Source of the DNA: CAJBLF01 sp041679065
GTDB taxonomy: Bacteria > Patescibacteriota > Gracilibacteria > Absconditabacterales > Absconditicoccaceae
Direction: 5' to 3'
Length of the DNA stretch: 17,439 nt
Assembly (NCBI GenBank): GCA_041679065.1
Contig: JBBABI010000021.1
Coordinates: 1 to 17,439, forward strand
In this document: in pieces, positions 15,726-17,439 of the stretch
Layout of the letters: each line of letters opens with the position of its first letter
How positions within the stretch are numbered: the stretch's first letter is position 1
Notes under the pieces: generated by a model
The model's input: the letters and a program-made list of their open reading frames with translations, nothing else
Database searches by the model: none
What the model was told of the DNA's origin: nothing
Program-made: the position numbers and the translations under genes

Positions 15726-17438
15726 TTAGCTTCTCAGTATAGCTCCAGATTTCTCTCCTGCTTTGATCGCCTTATTCATCACTTCATTGATTTGTTCAGT
15801 CGTCATATTTCCGCCTGCCCCGGCTTTAGCGGGGTCTCCTACAATCTTTATCCTGAAAGCGACAGATTTTTTTCCTTCGGGAAGATTAGTTCATTGATAG
15901 ACATCAAAGACCTCCACGCCTTTGATTTCGGGAATATTCCTCACTGCGTCCAATACATCTCAGAAATCCTTATTGCTATCGATGACGAAACACAAGTCTC
16001 TGGAGAGGATCTGATCCTGTAAGGTTTCATAGGTATAGACGTGCTCTTTCGCACTGGATAAAAGATGGATGATTTGATCCATGTTTACATTTACGCTGAC
16101 TACTCCTGCAGTCTCAGGCAACTTCATCGCTTTCAAAACCAAGGGATGTATAGATCAAATATGTCAGATACAATTCTCAATTCTCAATCCTCAATCCTCA
16201 ATTTCATAGATGAGATTCGCTTGTTTCTTTGGATGGAAAGTCGGTAACGTGGTCTTTTCAATGGTCAATGTTCCTGTCAATCCAAGATCTTTCAACATAA
16301 TTTTCACCATTTCTTTTGCTTGCAGAATAGGATCATCGCTTCGTTTTTTGACATCTTTCTGGTAGAGCATGATTCATAGTTCGCTTTGTTCATTGACGAA
16401 TTCATTTGCAAATCTTTTCTTCACTTTTCCACCCTTCAATGTTTCAATGTTTCCACCTTTTGTCCAAACTTTTCCTATATCAAATATTTTACACTCATCG
16501 AAGAATTTGTGATTTCTGATGATGTGATGCAGTAATCCATACGTCATGGTATCCCTCAGATACGGCATTTCCGAGTCGGTAGGGTTTTGGAGGGAGTACA
16601 ACGTTTTGATATCAGTCTGGAAGGTGTTCAGTATTTTTTCTCCTATCCGTGGGTATGTTTCCGTCTGCGCCAGGGCTAGATTTCTCACCAAGATATCTTC
16701 CAGCTTTCTAGTAAGATCGACGAGAGGAGTGTAGGGTACATCTTGCACTTCGTATTTCATAGGCAAGATATCTATCTTATCGTATCCATAGATTCTCGCC
16801 ACTTCCTCATAGATGTCTTCGGCGATATTCATATCGTCGGGAGATCTCCATACTGGAGGAGTTACGAGTTCCGAGTTACGAGTTCCGAGTTGGAATCAGA
16901 GTCCTTCCAAAATATCTTTCGCAATTTTTTCAAATCCTTTCTCTTGTTTGCCAAAAATAAATTCTTCCATTTTCTTGAAATTAATTTCTATTTGCTTTAA
17001 GCTTCAAGTTTTGAGCTTTGAGCTAATGAAGTATGTGAGTCCTCATATATCAAATTTCCCCAGATCTTTGCTGTAATATTTCAATTCATCCAAGAACAAC
17101 AGCAAACAATACAAACTCCATTCTGGATTGATATTTTTCTCAAATCTATTTTCTGCATCAGTTCTGAGCCCCAATCTCGTTCAAGTTTTCCTGACGGCGA
17201 CTGGATCGAAATTTGCGATTTCTACGAGGATATTCTTCGTATCTTCCGTGACGCCACTTTCTAGTCATCAGATCACTCCTGCTAATGCTAAGATTTTTTT
17301 CTCATCAGCGATGACAATATCACTGGCGAGTAAACTATGTTTCGTTCAGAAGAGATCAATGAATTCCTCTTTATCTTTAGCGTTTCTCACGATAATATTT
17401 CCTTCAATTTTCGCCACATCAAAGAAATGAACTGGTTG
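15726..17438 (-). CDS. pheT: Phenylalanyl-tRNA synthetase beta subunit, N-terminus outside window
   Basis: The last 570 residues of PheT, which with PheS charges tRNA-Phe. Visible in order: the B3/B4 editing region ('LALAGVIGGLESGV', where two Gly are UGA; 'ANFDPVAVRKTGTRLGLRTDAENRFEK'), the B5 domain ('VTPPVWRSPDDMNIAEDIYEEVARIYGYDKI'; split here as overlapping parts of one known block), the catalytic-like core ('HPKKQANLIYE', 'HIGSIHPLVLK'), and the C-terminal FDX-ACB tRNA anticodon-binding domain ending 'SGAILRS'. The usual length is about 800, so about 230 residues lie beyond the edge. Four 7/8-base arrays and one GC-rich palindrome are translated in frame, each in what looks like a loop. 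The frame is continuous to TAA 15726-15728. Confidence 0.93.
15811..15839. repeat. GC-rich palindromic element in frame inside pheT
   Basis: GCCCCGGCTTTAGCGGGGT forms a hairpin. On the coding strand it reads GDPAKAGAGGN between two strands of the FDX-ACB domain, where usual PheT has a shorter connection. The GC content contrasts with the flanks, and GCCTGCC is shared with the intergenic palindromes. Confidence 0.7.
16171..16205. repeat. Heptamer array in frame in pheT (core region)
   Basis: Five units: CAATTCT, CAATTCT, CAATCCT, CAATCCT, CAATTTC. Read on the minus strand as EIEDGGLRIENC, between 'KKQANLIY' and 'IGHIG'; one Gly of this segment is UGA. Confidence 0.88.
16424..16463. repeat. 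Octamer array in frame in pheT
   Basis: Five octamers: CTTTTCCA, CCCTTCAA, TGTTTCAA, TGTTTCCA, CCTTTTGT. Read as a Lys/Gly-rich loop after 'FDIGKVW'. Confidence 0.75.
16859..16893. repeat. Heptamer array in frame in pheT (B5 domain)
   Basis: Five units: GAGTTAC, GAGTTCC, GAGTTAC, GAGTTCC, GAGTTGG. Read as QLGTRNSELVT just before 'PPVWRSPDD'. Confidence 0.88.
16994..17028. repeat. Heptamer array in frame in pheT (B3/B4-B5 junction)
   Basis: Units GCTTTAA, GCTTCAA, GTTTTGA, GCTTTGA, GCTAATG. Read as ISSKLKTGSLK, with the Gly encoded by UGA. Confidence 0.75.
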
Positions 17439-17439
17439 T

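Noticed and set aside
1..17439. UGA as Trp (code 4) or selenocysteine
   Set aside because: UGA sits at invariant Gly positions in P-loops and GxG motifs, where Trp or Sec would destroy function, and there are far too many for selenocysteine.

Overview
The window comes from a bacterium that reads UGA as glycine (genetic code 25), so it belongs to the candidate phyla Gracilibacteria (BD1-5) or Absconditabacteria (SR1); the sequence does not let me choose between them. Read with the standard code, nearly every gene here is cut into fragments. Read with UGA = Gly, the fragments join into full-length proteins, and UGA falls on invariant glycines: both nucleotide-binding motifs of MutS, the P-loop of a PilB ATPase, the SAM motif of a methyltransferase, and Gly4 of a cold-shock protein. 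All genes here end in TAA or TAG. I see no convincing Shine-Dalgarno sequence before any start. All CDS coordinates below use code 25.

Layout. 1-4501, minus strand: a partial lipoprotein, a SAM methyltransferase, a DEDD 3'-5' exonuclease and a 722-residue membrane-anchored protein of unknown function. 4502-6650, plus strand: a tiny lipoprotein, an RsuA/RluB-type pseudouridine synthase, and an IS200-like/REP-associated Y1 transposase unit that sits behind the synthase between two copies of the synthase's last 30 bases. 6670-12447, minus strand: an unknown Rossmann-like protein, a MazG-like protein, two small unknown proteins, mutS, and another unknown protein rich in UGA. 12690-14847, plus strand: a 90-residue unknown protein and the type IV pilus assembly ATPase PilB. 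15147-17439, minus strand: a cold-shock protein and a 5'-truncated pheT.

The most unusual structure is a set of short tandem arrays with a unit of exactly 7 or 8 nt. They lie between most genes and also inside genes. The unit sequence differs from array to array; the period is what is shared. pheT carries four arrays, all read in frame as apparent loop segments. mutS carries a seven-unit heptamer array exactly where its reading frame breaks, and loss of one heptamer would restore the conserved C-terminus. Two arrays have a GC-rich palindrome nested inside them, and a related GC-rich palindrome is read in frame in pheT. Most of these insertions contain UGA in frame, so they are tolerated only because UGA is a sense codon.

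Functionally the window is a mix of housekeeping genes (translation: pheT and the pseudouridine synthase; DNA repair: mutS; nucleotide clean-up: mazG-like; pilus: pilB) and lineage-specific proteins I cannot name. No rRNA, tRNA or CRISPR array was found.
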